A stretch of 64,000 nucleotides of DNA from Notospermus geniculatus (GCA_002633025.1 NMRB01002535.1:1-64000), one strand, 5' to 3'; positions 23,997 to 35,967 are shown, counted from the first letter of the stretch. The notes: a model not told the origin generated them from the sequence alone. A program made the numbers and translations.

Positions 23997-25013
23997 GGGC
24001 CGTATTCACAAAGGGTGATCATCGCATGACTAAGACTTAGACGCGTGTAACTTTACTAAATGCACACACTTACACCATGCATTTGACGAAGTTACATGCG
24101 TCGAAGTCTTAGCGCCGTATTTTAGAACGTTCCTTAACATTAAGGTCCACCTTAACTCTATTGTTCTCGGTGGTTTTACAATAGACTTAAGGGCGAGCCA
24201 TTGTTGTGAATTTTTGAAATGTGGTCAGGCGTCGTAAATAAAAGATGTCAAAATACCATAAAAGTACAAGTTGTATGACGGAAATGAAGGCACCTCTGGG
24301 GTCTATAAGTCAAATGGAATTGAATGAGACGCATCTTGGAACGAACTAATTAGCTAATAAGTTGAAACAAAAGACAAGTAATCGGTACACTTTCCCAGGA
24401 AATGTTACATTTTGAAGATCAAACGACATGTGGATCATAAAGTTCGAGTTTTGTTCTACTTAGTCCACCCATTTTGATAGCAATATTTTCAACAGGTATA
24501 GAGTACTCGGCATGCGAATTCCATGATTGCTGCAAGATTTTCCAAAACAGGGCGGCCATATTGGATTTGGATTTTACTTCCTGGTTGTCCTTTTTGTACT
24601 GAGCGTGTATGGTTCACATGAAGAGCATGTCAGGACACCCTCGCCACCCCAGGTTCTATGTGTTTGTGACATTGTTGTCACACCTTCAATGTGTCATTTA
24701 CACGCTCCTTCTCCAAGAAAATTGTACCTGTTTTTCATGTTTGGTGAATTTCTTTGTTATTGATTATGTAATGTAATTAAGCTGTAATTCTTGGGACTTT
24801 GCTCATTTTCTGTTTCTATAAAGCACAGTGATCACATTGGACCATAAAAGCAGTCAACTGGAGGTGTCTTTATTGCTTTTGTCATAGGGGCCTCAATTCA
24901 AGCAATATGAAAATGTCAAACGATGGCTTGCCCTTAAGGTCAATCTTAACGTTAAGGAACGTTCTAAAATACGACCCTTAATCGCGCGATGATCACCCTT
25001 TGTATATACGGGC
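23997..25013. mobile_element. TIR transposon T1, copy 1 (~1.0 kb)
   Basis: Ends GGGCCGTATTCACAAAGGGTGATCATCGC and the complement of GCGATGATCACCCTTTGTATATACGGGCC bound the element. Subterminal inverted CGTATTTTAGAACGTTCCTTAA appears at both ends. The interior is non-coding. The same ends occur at 33297-34531 around different interior DNA. Confidence 0.75.
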
Positions 25014-25199
25014 CATAGAGTTTTCGCAAAGCCCCCGAAACGCCAACGCGGACGTCTATCCTTTTGTTCGGTGCTCCCTTCGTGGCATCGAACAATGAAT
25101 TTGGCGTTCGCGTTGGCGTTTCGGGGGCTTTGCGAAAACTCTCTATTGCTATATGGCTTCGACCCGAACGGAAAAATCTAACACAAAACGCGCGCACAG

Positions 25200-25690
25200 A
25201 TATATGCTAAAAGACGCACTGGCAGCAAGGGCTTTTTTGTCTTACCAACCATCTCCAGAAGTACGTTAGGTCCAGGAAATGAAGTCGAATTTCGTATTTC
25301 GTTCGACTTATTTCGTCAGATGTACGAAACTTTACGCCACTGACAACTGAATCAAGGCCTACAGTTCAGTTTTGTTATAAAGGATCGAGTTTCTGAAGGA
25401 CTGGTAAAAGTGGGCGGGATTGAAACCACGTGAATAAGCCGCTTAACTGTGTTGCCTGACATATTTCAAATATGAAAAACCTTCGCACTCTATTCCCTCC
25501 ATGTACAGAGATCATCTGCAATGACCCTGGTCTGCCAGCTCATGGGTCGGTGACCTTCACCAACGGTCACAAGATCAACAGCGTGGCCAGGTACACGTGC
25601 ATGAACAGTACCACTCTAGTCGGAGAACACACGATGATATGTACTGTGAATGGAGTTTGGAATGGGACGGTACCGATATGCAAAGGTATG
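25200..25690 (+). repeat. tandemly dispersed exon unit U2
   Basis: The block from ATGCTAAAAGACGCACTGGC to just past the CCP exon is homologous to 18735-19215, 30837-31340 and 31735-32230. U2 and the 31145 copy differ by a single base within the exon. Confidence 0.8.
25509..25685 (+). CDS. CCP exon 4 (unit U2)
   Basis: A 177-bp phase-1 exon (TACAG|AG...CAAAG|GTATGG) encoding a complete CCP module starting EIICNDPGLPAHGSV. It has TMICTVNGVW where the U1 and U4 copies read TRICTEDGVW, so copies pair as U2/U3 and U1/U4. Confidence 0.85.
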
Positions 25691-25706
25691 GTATCCATCC
25701 CCTTAT

Positions 25707-26605
25707 GAAAAATTATGTAAGAAAAATGTAAGAAACGTAAGAACAACTTAGGAATAATGTAAGAAATGTGTAAGAACTGCCTTTTAGATGTAGGAAATAC
25801 GTAAGAATGTGAATTTGAACGTAAGAAAGGTGTAGGGATTCAATAGCCAGCAAAGTCCTCATGTAAGAATGGTAAGAATAATGCAGGAAGGATGTAAGAA
25901 AAACGAAAGAAATGTGTAGGAAAAGAAACTTAAAATAATAGATTGAATAGATGTAGGAAGAACGTAGGAGCACACGACGAAAGACGTAAGAATAATGTAT
26001 GAACAAATATTTAATAGCATATATCTGAGTCAAACCGTATGAACAATGTAAGAATCATCCATTGGTTTTATATTTTACTAAGTGAAAACGTAGGAATAAT
26101 GTTAGGACAACTTTTTCTCTGACGTTTCAAAGTCAAAAGGTAAGATTAATGCAAGAACTTCTGTGACTGCATGAATAATCTAAGTCAAATTGTAAGAGCA
26201 ACATCAGATCCTCAGTGCCTCCATCATTTCTAAGTCACAATGAAAGAATAATGTACGAAGCCTTGCTGATTGAAGTATTTCAAAGTTCAAACGTAAGAAT
26301 GATATAAGAACTCCAATCCTTGCAATAATTCCGAACATAAGAATAATGTAAGAACAATGAATACTCGCAATATTTCCAACAGCAAATGTAAGAATACCAT
26401 AGGAACGACAACGTTTCGGATATTTTTATGTCAAGCGTAAGAACAACTTAGGAATAATGTAAGAAATGTGTAAGATCTGTCTTTTAGATGTAGGAAATAC
26501 GTAAGAATGTGAATTTGAACTTAAGAAAGGTGTAAGGATTCAGAAACTACCAAAGTCATCATGTAAGAACGGTAAGAATAATGCAAGAAAAATGCAAGAA
26601 TTATA
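25707..26605 (+). repeat. degenerate satellite, block 1 (GTAAGAATAATGTAAGAA type)
   Basis: Irregular repeats of ATGTAAGAA, AATAATGTAAGAA and GTAGGAA fill the block. Longer units recur; for example, the stretch around 25736-25830 reappears at about 26440-26540. The lack of stop codons on the minus strand creates long spurious frames. Confidence 0.9.
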
Positions 26606-27255
26606 GACATATACTTGATATATCTGACGTCAGTAGCGGGACAACCAATCAAACCGTTCAACAGTTCATTCAAAGTGAATCACTGTAGGGGAAAGATTTT
26701 ACTCCGTTTTCTCTCCATCAAAATAGCTGTAAATTTCCATTATTTGTGCCTGCCGATTTTGTTGTGCCACTCATAACAACAGTTCAAAGTTTATAAACAC
26801 CAACGGAATCGACTTTTTGCCGTGGATTTAAAGGATTCGTCAATATTTTGTGTGATTCGACGGCAGGCTATGAAAACATTACTGGAAATGGACTCGGTGT
26901 ACATAATGGAGTACGTAGCACTTTGCGAAAAGATCTTGAGGAAAGAGTAAGTTTTTTCTTCCTTCAATTTCGATTTCTGTGCTCCTTTATTTTAAAAAAA
27001 TGTTTTGACTGATAACTTATTCTTCAACAACATTCACTATGATACTGTTAGGCTCCCAAATAAAGACATGGATTCCAGAATTCTTTTTTTTCACTGCTAT
27101 ACTACTGTACCCTATACACTCAAAGACTGTTGGACTGTGCATGCATGTGTTACCCAGGACGTGAAGCGTGTATCATAAGCAGCAGACGCCCAATGCTACC
27201 TGCATATACACATTCGAACATTGGTAACGGAGGCATTATTTGTTTATGATATCGT
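26606..27255. other. unique island inside the satellite
   Basis: Non-repetitive sequence interrupts the array. A short frame from ATG at 26868 (MKTLLEMDSVYIMEYVALCE...) runs into a consensus donor AGA|GTAAGT near 26945 and could be a first exon. I do not recognise it, and a chance match is possible. Confidence 0.3.
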
Positions 27256-28985
27256 CTTGGATATTGTAAGGAACGTGTGCATGTAAGCATAAGAAGGTAA
27301 GAATAACGTATGAACGCATTGTAAATGTAAGAATAATGCAAGAATGATAAAGTAAAAAATACGTAAGAATGGTATGAATAATGTAAGTGGCTAATAAAAT
27401 GTAAGAAAGAAATGTAAGAACAGGAGTGCAAGAATAATGTATGAAAATACTGTAAATGTAAGAGGAATGCAAGAATGAAAACGTAAGAAATAGGGAAGAA
27501 TGGCTGATAAAATGTAGGAAAACTGTAAGAATAAGAATGTAAGAATGTAAGAATCACGTAAGTATGACGTAAGAAATAAGAAAGAACTACAAAGTAGGAA
27601 AAATGTAAGTGGCTGACAAAATGTAAGAAAGGTGTAAGAATATGAATGTAAGAATAATGTATGGAGGTACTATAAATGTAAAAACAAGGTAAGAATGACA
27701 AAGTAAGAAATATGAAAGAATGACAAAGTAGGAAAAATGTAAGTGCTGACAAAATGTAAGAAACGTGCAGGACTAAAAACGTAAGAATAATGTATGAAGG
27801 CATTATAAATGTAAAAATAATGCGGGAAGAATGACGAAGTAAGAAACATGAAAGAACGACAAAGTAGGAATAATGTCAGTGGATGACAACATGTAAGAAA
27901 GGTGTAAGAATACGAATGTAAGAACAATGTATGAAGGTACTATGAATGTAGGAACAATGTAAGAATGGCAAAGTAAGAAATATGAAAGAATGACATTCTT
28001 ACATGTACATTATTCTTACATTTACCTTCATACATATTCTACATACATACATATTCTTACATCTTTCTTACATTTAGTGCTCCACTTACATTACTCCTAC
28101 TTTGTACTTCATTCATATTTCTTACTTTGCCAAAGTAGGAATAATGTAAGTGGCTGACAAAATGTAAGAAACGTGCAAGACTAAGAAAGTAAGAATAATG
28201 TATGAAGTTTTATAAATGTAAGAAAAATGACAAAGTAAGAAATATGAACGAATGACAAAAAAGGAATAATGTAAGTCGTTGATAAAATGCAAGAAACGTG
28301 TAAGAATAAGAACGTAAGATTAATGTATGAAGGTGCTATAAATGTAAGAATAATGTAACGACACAGTCAGAACTATGAAAGAATGATAATGTAGGAATAA
28401 TGTAAGTGGCTGATAAGAATAATGCAAGAATGAATGAGTAAGAAATACACAAGAATGTAAGAATCGTAAAAGAATAAGAATGTAAGAATAATGTATGAAG
28501 TGTATGAAGGGTAAATGAAAGAAACATTTAAGAATGACAAAGTATAAGATATGTAAGAATGGTAAGGTAGGAATAATGGCTGATCAAATCTAAGAAACAC
28601 GCAAGATTTGGAACTTAAGAATATTATAAGAATAATGCATGCAAGAAATTAATGCAGGAATACTGTACGAGGTTTATAAAAACGTAAGAAATGCGCAAGA
28701 ACGAAAACCTGTGAATAATGTCGTTTTTTCTAAGTTAAAGGTAAGATGTATGTAAGATTAATGCAAGAATAATGCAAGATGAAGCCACGGACATTTTCTT
28801 TCAAAGTCAAACGTAAGAATAATGCAGGGATTTTTCCCTAATTCCATCAATTTTCCTACCCTGGTTGTGTACATAATTATGTACGTGCTCTATATACTTT
28901 TGTATGTATAGGAGAACAACGTAAGAAAAACGTAAGAAAACCCACAGGCAAATGTAAGAAAAATGTAAGAACATCTTACATTTTT
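27256..28985 (+). repeat. degenerate satellite, block 2 with an inverted segment
   Basis: This continues the same satellite, with a higher-order unit of roughly 150-200 bases (ATGTATGAAGG...TATAAATGTAAGAATAATG...GACAAAGTA...AATGTAAGTGGCTGA). The segment 27993-28130 is in reverse orientation (ATTCTTACATGTACATTATT), so the array contains a local fold-back. Confidence 0.9.
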
Positions 28986-30180
28986 AGCTCACCCGTGAGC
29001 TCTTACAATAGTGCAGCGTCCTCGTCCGTCGTCGTCGTCCGTCGTCCGTTAGCAGGGCACGTTTTGTAACCGCTGGGGCTATTGATCTGAATCTTAGTAC
29101 ATATATACCGCTAGGTCAGATGACCTATGACACCAAGTTTCGGCCGATTCGATTCTTGGCTTGGCCTCCAGGTGGCCAAAACCAAAAACACAAAAAGTAC
29201 AATAACTCCTGAACTAATGACGTGATCATCTCCAAATTTTTATCATAGGTGTATCTTATTAGGATACATAACATATATAACGGGTTTTTGATTTGAACTA
29301 CTTTTCAAGGTCACAGAGGCCAAAGTTCGACAAAAGTAACGAACCTGCCACAGTTCTTCATTATTTCACCGAGCGTCTTCATATCTTGCATAAACGTGTA
29401 TTAGAGGGGTACCTTCAAAATTACCGAGTGTCGGCCCGATCGGACATCCAATATGGCCGCCAGGTGGCGTAACCTGAAAATATTCTAAGTGCTATATCTC
29501 AGGAACGGCTTGACTCAGAGGGCTCAAACTTGATATTTACCTCCCTCTAGATGACTTTTACAAGCACGTCAAATTTCGGCCTGATTAAACTTCCAATATG
29601 GCCGCCAGGTTGCGTAACCCGAAAATCATCAATATGTGCTATAACTCAGGAATGACTTGACCCAGAGCAATCAAATTTGATATGTACCTCCTTCTACATG
29701 ACCTTTACAAGCATGTCAAATTTCGGCCTGATTGAGGTTTCAATATGGCCGCCAGGTGGCGTAACCCGAAAATCATCAAATGTGCTATAACTCAGGAACG
29801 ACGTGACCCAGAGCAATCAAACTTGATATTTACCTCCTTCTAGATGACCTTTACAAGCATGTCAAATTTCGGCCTGAATAAACTTCCAATATGGCCGCCA
29901 GGTGGCATAACCCAAAAATCATCAAATGTGCTATAACTCAGGAACGACTTGACCCAGAGCACTCAAATGTGCTATGTGGCTCCCTCTAGATGACCTTTTT
30001 GTGCATGTGAAGTTTTGGCCCAATTGGACATCCAATATGGCCGCCAGGTGGCATAAACTGAAAATCATTGAAGTCCTACAACTTGGGAATGACTTACCCA
30101 GATTGCTCATATACATGTAGCTGATATACCTCTCTCTGTCATTACATTATTTTGTCCAAACGGGTGAGCACATGGTCCAT
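28984..30180 (+). repeat. interspersed repeat family R1, copy C (most complete)
   Basis: It runs from TTAGCTCACCCGTGAGCT to GGGTGAGCACATGGTCCATG, with GCTCACCC/GGGTGAGC as short inverted ends. It includes AT-rich non-coding DNA, the TTTGAACTACTTTTCAAGG segment and an internal array of five ~146-bp units. It has no coding frame and is probably a non-autonomous DNA transposon inserted in the satellite. Confidence 0.75.
29431..30160 (+). repeat. five tandem units of ~146 bp within R1
   Basis: Units begin with TCGGCCTGAT or a variant at 29431, 29576, 29722, 29869 and 30015. Spacings are therefore 145, 146, 147 and 146. Each holds CCAATATGGCCGCCAGG and AACTCAGGAA-type blocks; the last is the most diverged. 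Confidence 0.85.
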
Positions 30181-31144
30181 GGACCATTTCATTCTTACAT
30201 TATTTTTCATAAGGGTCTTGCTATTAGGCTGTTGTTAGTACAGCAACAGGATCATAGGTGGCGCCAGCAGCTGGGAAACAATGCATTTGGGCCAAGTGTT
30301 GCCGTTTAGTCCACATTTTACATGACCTCTAGCCAAAATAGGAAGTTTTTCTCAAATCGTCCGAAACGCAAACGCGAACGCTTTTATATTCGATGCCATG
30401 AAGAGAGCACCAAACGAAAGGATACACACGACATTCGTGTTGGCGTTTATAGTTTTGCGGCTCGGCGAAACCTCGCATTGTCCGATGCCGCGAAGACAGC
30501 ACCGAACAAAAGGGTAGACGTTCGCGTTGGCGTTTCAGGGGCTTAAGCCTCAGTCACATATCCACTCCGGAGCCCGTACGGCGAGTAAAAACAGACATTT
30601 TGGCCAATGTCTACGGTGCCCAGTTTGATCCAGCCCACTTTCCGCCTATCTATTGAGGCTATTTCGGCATGATTCATCTTAGATCCGAGTTTCAGTCTCT
30701 AAAATCCGCAGCAAACCGCTGGGTGGGGAAAATCGTACGGGGGCCCGGTGCATTTTCTGACCTAGGCTTTAGCGAAAATTCCCTAATGCTATGGCTTCGG
30801 CCCGAACAGAAAAAGCTAACACAATACGCGCGCGCAGATATGCTAAAAAAACAACAGGCAGCAAGGGCTTTTTTGTCGTACCAACCACCTCCAGAAGTAC
30901 GTTATGTCCAGGAAATGAAGTCAAATTTCGTATTTCGTTCGACGTATTTCGTCAGGTTTACGAAACTTTACGCCACTGACAACTGAATCAAGGTCTACAG
31001 TTCAGTTTTGTTATAAAGGGCCGATTTTCTGAAGGACTGGAAAAAGTGGGCGGGATTGAAACCACGTGAATAAGCCGCTTAACTGTGTTGCCTGACATAT
31101 TTCAAATATGAAAAACCTTCGCACTCTATTCCCTCCATGTACAG

Positions 31145-31321
31145 AGATCATCTGCAATGACCCTGGTCTGCCAGCTCATGGGTCGGTGACCTTCACCAAC
31201 GGTCACAAGATCAACAGCGTGGCCAGGTACACGTGCATGAACAGTACCACTCTGGTCGGAGAACACACGATGATATGTACTGTGAATGGAGTTTGGAATG
31301 GGACGGTACCGATATGCAAAG
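31145..31321 (+). CDS. CCP exon 5 (unit U3)
   Basis: A 177-bp phase-1 exon identical to the 25509 copy except for one synonymous base (CTG for CTA). Flanks from about 30837 to 31700 are shared with U4, which starts only 893 bases further on. The near identity shows a recent duplication or gene conversion. Confidence 0.85.
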
Positions 31322-32037
31322 GTATGGTATCCATCTTGCTATAAGGCTGTTGTTAGTACAGCAACAGGATCATAGGTGGCGCCAGCAGCTGAGAAACAAT
31401 GCATTTGGGCCAAGTGTTGCCGTTTAGTCGACATTTTACGTGACCTCTAGCCAAAATAGGAAGTTTTTCTCAAATCGTCCGAAACGCAAACGCGAACGCT
31501 TTTATATTCGATGCCATGAAGAGAGCACCAAACGAAAGGATACACACGACATTCGTGTTGGCGTTTATAGTTTTGCGGCTTGGTGAAACCTCGCATTGTC
31601 CGATGCCGCGAAGACAGCACCGAACAAAAGGGTAGACGTTCGCGTTGGCGTTTCGGGGGCTTAGCGAAAACTCCCTTATGCTATGGCTTCGGCCCGAACA
31701 GAAAAAGCTAACACAATACGCGCGCACACATATGCTAAAGACACAATGGTAGCAGGGACTTTTTGTGGTATCAACCATTGGCAGAAGTACGTTAGGTCCA
31801 GAAAATGAGGTAGAATTTTTTTATTTCGTTCAACGTATTGAGGTCTACGAAACTTTGCGCCACTGACACAACTGAATCAAGGCCTACAGTTCAGTTTTGT
31901 TATAAAGAAATGATTTTCTGAAGGACTGGTAAAAGTGGGCGGGATTGAAACCATGTGAATAAGCCGCTTAACTGTGTTGCCTGACATATTTCAAGTAAAA
32001 AAAACCCCTTCGCACTCTATTCCCTCCATGTATACAG

Positions 32038-32214
32038 AGATCATCTGCAATGACCCTGGTTGGCCAGCTCATGGGTCGGTGACCTTCACCAACGGTCACA
32101 AGATCAACAGCGTGGCCAGGTACACGTGCATGAACAGTACCACTCTGGTCGGAGAACGCACGAGGATATGTACTGAGGATGGAGTTTGGAATGGGACGGT
32201 ACCGATATGCAAAG
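32038..32214 (+). CDS. CCP exon 6 (unit U4)
   Basis: A 177-bp phase-1 exon with the same four-cysteine CCP pattern. It reads NDPGWPAHG where the others have NDPGLPAHG or NNPGLPAHG, and GERTRICTEDGVW. It is followed by the same ATCTTGCTATAAGGCTGTTG intron start as U3. Confidence 0.85.
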
Positions 32215-32686
32215 GTATGGTATCCATCTTGCTATAAGGCTGTTGTTAGTACTACAACAAGATCATAGGTTGGGCCAAGTGTTGACGTTTAGTCCACATT
32301 TTACATGACCTCTCGCCAAAATAGGAAGTTTTTCTCAAATCGTCTGAAAGGCAAACGCGAACCCTTTTATACTTCGATGCCACGAAGAGAGCACCAAACG
32401 GAAGGGTACACACGACATTCGCGTTGGCGTCTATAGTTTTGCGGCTCGGCGAAACCTCGCAATGGAGGCCTGTTAACATGTGAACCTACCACATCAAACC
32501 TTAACTCTATGGGCGGTATGCACCACGGAAGATTATCTTGAACTCAGTTTGAGCGACAGCTTTTCAATGGTGCATATGGCCCTTTAGGGCTAGTGCGCAG
32601 TTGTAGAAGGTCACGTAATTGCAGCCAATGCAAAAATACGGTTAATAAGGTTCCTGCACTAATGCCTGCTTTTATTTTTCGTCAAG

Positions 32687-32780
32687 GCGCTGAGGTCCAT
32701 CAATGTGGTGACCCAGGTGACCCACCCAACGGATTCAAAGCCAACGTCAGTGATTCAGATAAGGATTCAAATTCAGAGAG
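32687..32780 (+). CDS. CCP exon 7a (copy of 3a)
   Basis: Same borders, phase and length (94 bp) as 23267-23360, with His-Gln in place of His-Glu before the first cysteine. It joins 32965-33086. Confidence 0.75.
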
Positions 32781-32964
32781 GTGAAGATGGCTTTTAAAAT
32801 CATACGTTCATGAGGGCTACCGTAGTCGTCGATTCGTTATTTTGTTCGAACACATTGAAAAATGTAGAAGGTTGTGCTGCTGCCGGAACAAGCAAGGGCA
32901 CATCTCTCGAAAGCGACAACTGACGTGACTGTATATTTGTAACTTGAACTTATTTTCCTGGCAG

Positions 32965-33086
32965 GAGTTACCCGTTCGGGTCTGTCATCAGTTACAAATG
33001 TGATGTTGGTTATTATCTGGCTGTTGGTGGCGAAAGAACCTGTCAAAAAAACGGGACCTGGAGTGATGAGGCACCTAAATGCGAGG
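32965..33086 (+). CDS. CCP exon 7b (copy of 3b)
   Basis: Completes the split module. It differs from 23646-23767 at few bases (SYKCDVGYYLA against SYKCYVGYYMA). It is the last exon of this gene that I can see; later exons would lie beyond the virus-like element or outside the window. Confidence 0.75.
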
Positions 33087-33296
33087 GTAAGTTCCGTAGA
33101 TCTGTAATTCATGTCACATACTTCGAGGTCACGAAACGTGTTCGCGAACAGTGAATGAGTTGAGCAGTTGCATGGTGATCCGTGGTCCTTGTATCTTGTG
33201 CCTTCGCAAGGGCAAGTAAATAAAAGACCCCATTCTAATGAGGAACATGAGTAGCTTGAGATGGCCTCTTCTGTACGTCAGAGGAAAAATAATATA

Positions 33297-34531
33297 GGGC
33301 CGTATTCACAAAGGGTGATCATCGCGTGACTAAGACTTAGACGCGTGTAACTTTACTAAATGCACACACTTACACCATGCATTTGACGAAGTTACATGCG
33401 TCTAAATCTTAGCGCCGTATTTTAGAACGTTCCTTAACATTAAGGTCCACCTTAACTCTATTGTTCTCGGTGGTTTTACCACAGGCCCCTGAAGCCTAGT
33501 TAGCGGGATTATCGGGTTAGTTAAGCGGGAATATCGGGTTAAACCATTGTAAACAATGGGTAAGAGTAATAATAAGACAAGGTAGGCAAGCGTCGGACCA
33601 GATTTGAACCGAGAGACAGCTCCACTTCGGACCCCTCGTACGACCAGAAAACGCCGAGAAACTGAACATTTTTTGCTTACCACGTCATCTACAAGACTCC
33701 AATCATTAAATCCATGCATAATTACAGTCATCATTTGCATATTAACAACACAGGCGGCATCGTTTGTGACCGCAGAAAGCGAATAATTTAGAAATCCCTC
33801 CGTCCACTCTCCCCTTGCTGGTAGTCTCGCGCAGTCTGCCGTTTTGTTCCGCAGTACTGCTATAACACAAACGTCTGGCACAGAATGCCGTTTTTGCTGT
33901 GATGCAGTGCATTGTGGGAGTGTGAAGGGGAGAGTGGACGGAGGGATTTCTAAATTAAGCTTCGCAGTGAATCCACTCCGTATCCTCGAATTAGGTGCAG
34001 AGGAAGCATGGGAAGAGGCAGAACGAAGGAAGCCTGTTGATTTGCGTGTGTTTACAGATCATACAAATCCAGGAATCACGTGCGACAGCATCCAATGCCA
34101 CTTGCTTCTTCTGATTGGCTGTAGCATTTGAACGTTTGTTTTCAATCACATCTTTCCGAATGTTTCAGCCTCAATTAGCCACATCCGCTGATTGGCTGCA
34201 AAATTGTCACAAAGCCTAGTTCATACTTCGACGCAAAACTATCGACGTCCGACGCGCAATCAAAATCTACGGTGCCATGATGCATGACCGGGACCTTTGT
34301 TCTGACATGTTAGGTACTTCGTTACATGATCTTTCAGTAATGCCCGCAGCAAGAAAATCGCTGATTAAGCGGAAGTTAGACGCGGACAGATAAACGGCCG
34401 ATCATCTCTTGTTGTGAATTGCGATCATCAAGGGTGTTTATCCACACGCGTACAAACCTGGTTTAACCAGCGTACAAAAGTTATCCGCGTCTAGGCTAAT
34501 CGCGCGATGATCACCCTTTATGATTACGGCC
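33297..34531. mobile_element. TIR transposon T1, copy 2 (~1.2 kb)
   Basis: Same ends as 23997-25013 (GGGCCGTATTCACAAAGGGTG at left; complement of GATCACCCTTTATGATTACGGCCC at right). Its interior differs completely after the TCGGTGGTTTTAC junction near 33478, and it contains a further MITE at 33787-33957. Confidence 0.7.
33787..33957. mobile_element. 171-bp MITE inside T1 copy 2
   Basis: Perfect inverted ends TTAGAAATCCCTCCGTCCAC... continue through CTCTCCCCTT on the left arm. It is non-coding. Confidence 0.8.
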
Positions 34532-34545
34532 CGTAGTGTCCGAAA

Positions 34546-34598
34546 TGGAGGGAGACATAGCGAATGCCCCCCCGCTGGGACGCTATGTCTCCCGAGGC
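34546..34598. repeat. hairpin GGGAGACATAGCG...CGCTATGTCTCCC
   Basis: A perfect 13-bp stem around a C-rich loop, followed by a third GGGAGACATA. No gene is seen from here to 35141. Confidence 0.6.
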
Positions 34599-35141
34599 GA
34601 AGCCGAGGGAGACATACAGTAGTTCCCCGTATACCCCGCCGTGGCCCAAAACCCGATCAGAAAATTTTCTAAGTCCAACGACGATGTCAATTCATACCCA
34701 ATAATAGGGATAAGAGGCATGGCGTTAACGTTCATTGATCAGCGGTCGAAAACGCGTTTTGCGGTTTCCCGCAAGCTCGATTATGCATTCTCTTTTCAGA
34801 CGACCATGTCTGAAGACGTAACCTTATTATTTTGGTCACTCCAGGTAATGATGATGTAACAATCTGCTTTTTGTATACCAGCTAGGCCTATAGACCCTGT
34901 ACAAAACTGTAGTTACCGATGATTTACACGATGACGTTTATGAGGGTTGTGATGTTTGGTTTGGGGATAAGCTTTCTTTAGTCAGGGGCGTAGCTGGCTT
35001 TATGGTCGGGGAACACTACTCTTTCGCCAATTTTGGCCCCCAGAAAAAGATCTGTAATAAATCAGTAGTATAACGGAACTCAACAATCGCTGGTCATTTA
35101 TGCTGTTATCCATTGCTTTATCCCTGTGTCGTTTACACACC

Positions 35142-35186
35142 AGCCCCAGAGGGCGGCCCACCCCCTAGGCCGACCTAGGGGCTTAC
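35142..35186 (+). repeat. left terminal inverted repeat
   Basis: 45 bases starting AGCCCCAGAGGGCGG match the reverse complement of 54280-54324 at 40 positions. Similarity continues weakly inward (a CCCCCCAGCAC block on both sides). Starting with AG is the Polinton rule. Flanking six bases (CACACC against GGGGGG) do not match. Confidence 0.75.
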
Positions 35187-35661
35187 ATAGCAAACAGCCC
35201 GGGGACCCCCCAGCACTATGCACCAGCCCTATAGGGCCTCCACGCCTCCCAGCCCCTGTTCCCAAAAACAGAGCCTAGGGACGGCCCACACCCCTCGCCG
35301 GCCCAGGCTCGAAGCGGAAAAACGGTACTTACCCTAGTGGAGCCATGTGCTTTTAAGACCCACAATGCATCGCTCACTTCCGTCAATGTGTTTATGTCTT
35401 GACCAAAATTTTCGGTCTTGACAAACTGACCCATTTCTTGACAAATGACCTAGATCTTGACTGACACTTTTGTGCTCTATGATTATCAACTTGGAAATTA
35501 CTTGAGTGTGGACAGAACTTCATGTGGCCTACTTAGTGATGATCTATCAGGTGATAATAAATCATATGGGCCTAGAGGGAAGCCGTTTATACAATATTCG
35601 ATTTTTATTTTAGATAAACACTCGTCTTAGGTATAAGCGGTAGTATGATAGAGTACAATCG

Positions 35662-35967
35662 ATGCGAGTGTGGCTGGTCGTCGGGTGCACCGAGCGCTGC
35701 GGGAAAAGGTGTGTCAATAACTTGTGTGGGGTCCACCGGGCTCAGTTACGCAGGAAGCCGGGATCCGAGCCACAACCCTGCCGAGAATGTGGGAAGGGAA
35801 CGAAGGCAGAGAGTCAGCGGTGTTCCAAGGTCTGCGGCTCCGATCGCAAACAAAAGGCCCTTCACCAGACCGAGGCTCGGGCGAAGCGCTTTCACTCAGC
35901 GCTTATGCATGAGCTTCTCATAATGGCGCAGCGGCAACGTACATGTCCGTTCATAGGTTTACGCTAA
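35662..35967 (+). CDS. hypothetical cysteine-rich ORF (possible zinc ribbon)
   Basis: 101 residues with paired cysteines (CTERCGKRC, CRECGK, CSKVCGSD) followed by a basic helix. It sits 70 bases upstream of the polymerase gene in another frame. It may be a separate small DNA-binding protein, or the original N-terminus of the polymerase cut off by a frameshift. No family was recognised. Confidence 0.35.
   Translation: MRVWLVVGCTERCGKRCVNNLCGVHRAQLRRKPGSEPQPCRECGKGTKAESQRCSKVCGSDRKQKALHQTEARAKRFHSALMHELLIMAQRQRTCPFIGLR

Larger units (their letters stand above)
22790..24180 (+). repeat. segmental duplication D, copy 1
   Basis: This segment, including a split CCP module, is repeated at about 32230-33480 in the same orientation with few differences. 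Matching landmarks are GGCGCTGAGGTCCAT, GGCAGGAGTTACCCG and CTTCGCAAGGGCAAGTAAAT. Part of its left portion also matches 30220-30550 and 31330-31700. Confidence 0.75.
32230..33480 (+). repeat. segmental duplication D, copy 2
   Basis: A direct copy of the region at about 22790-24180, including the split CCP module and the left end of transposon T1. It is shortened in two places: a ~70-bp block present near 23430-23540 is missing after 32848. Confidence 0.75.

Noticed and set aside
27150-27803. 217-residue minus-strand open frame rich in Phe, Leu, Ser, Tyr
   Set aside because: It is a translation of the degenerate satellite, which lacks stop codons on that strand. The neighbouring frames show the same pattern, and there is no start or splice context.
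25707-28985. Possible CRISPR array
   Set aside because: Repeats are degenerate, overlapping and without regular unique spacers; this is a eukaryotic satellite.
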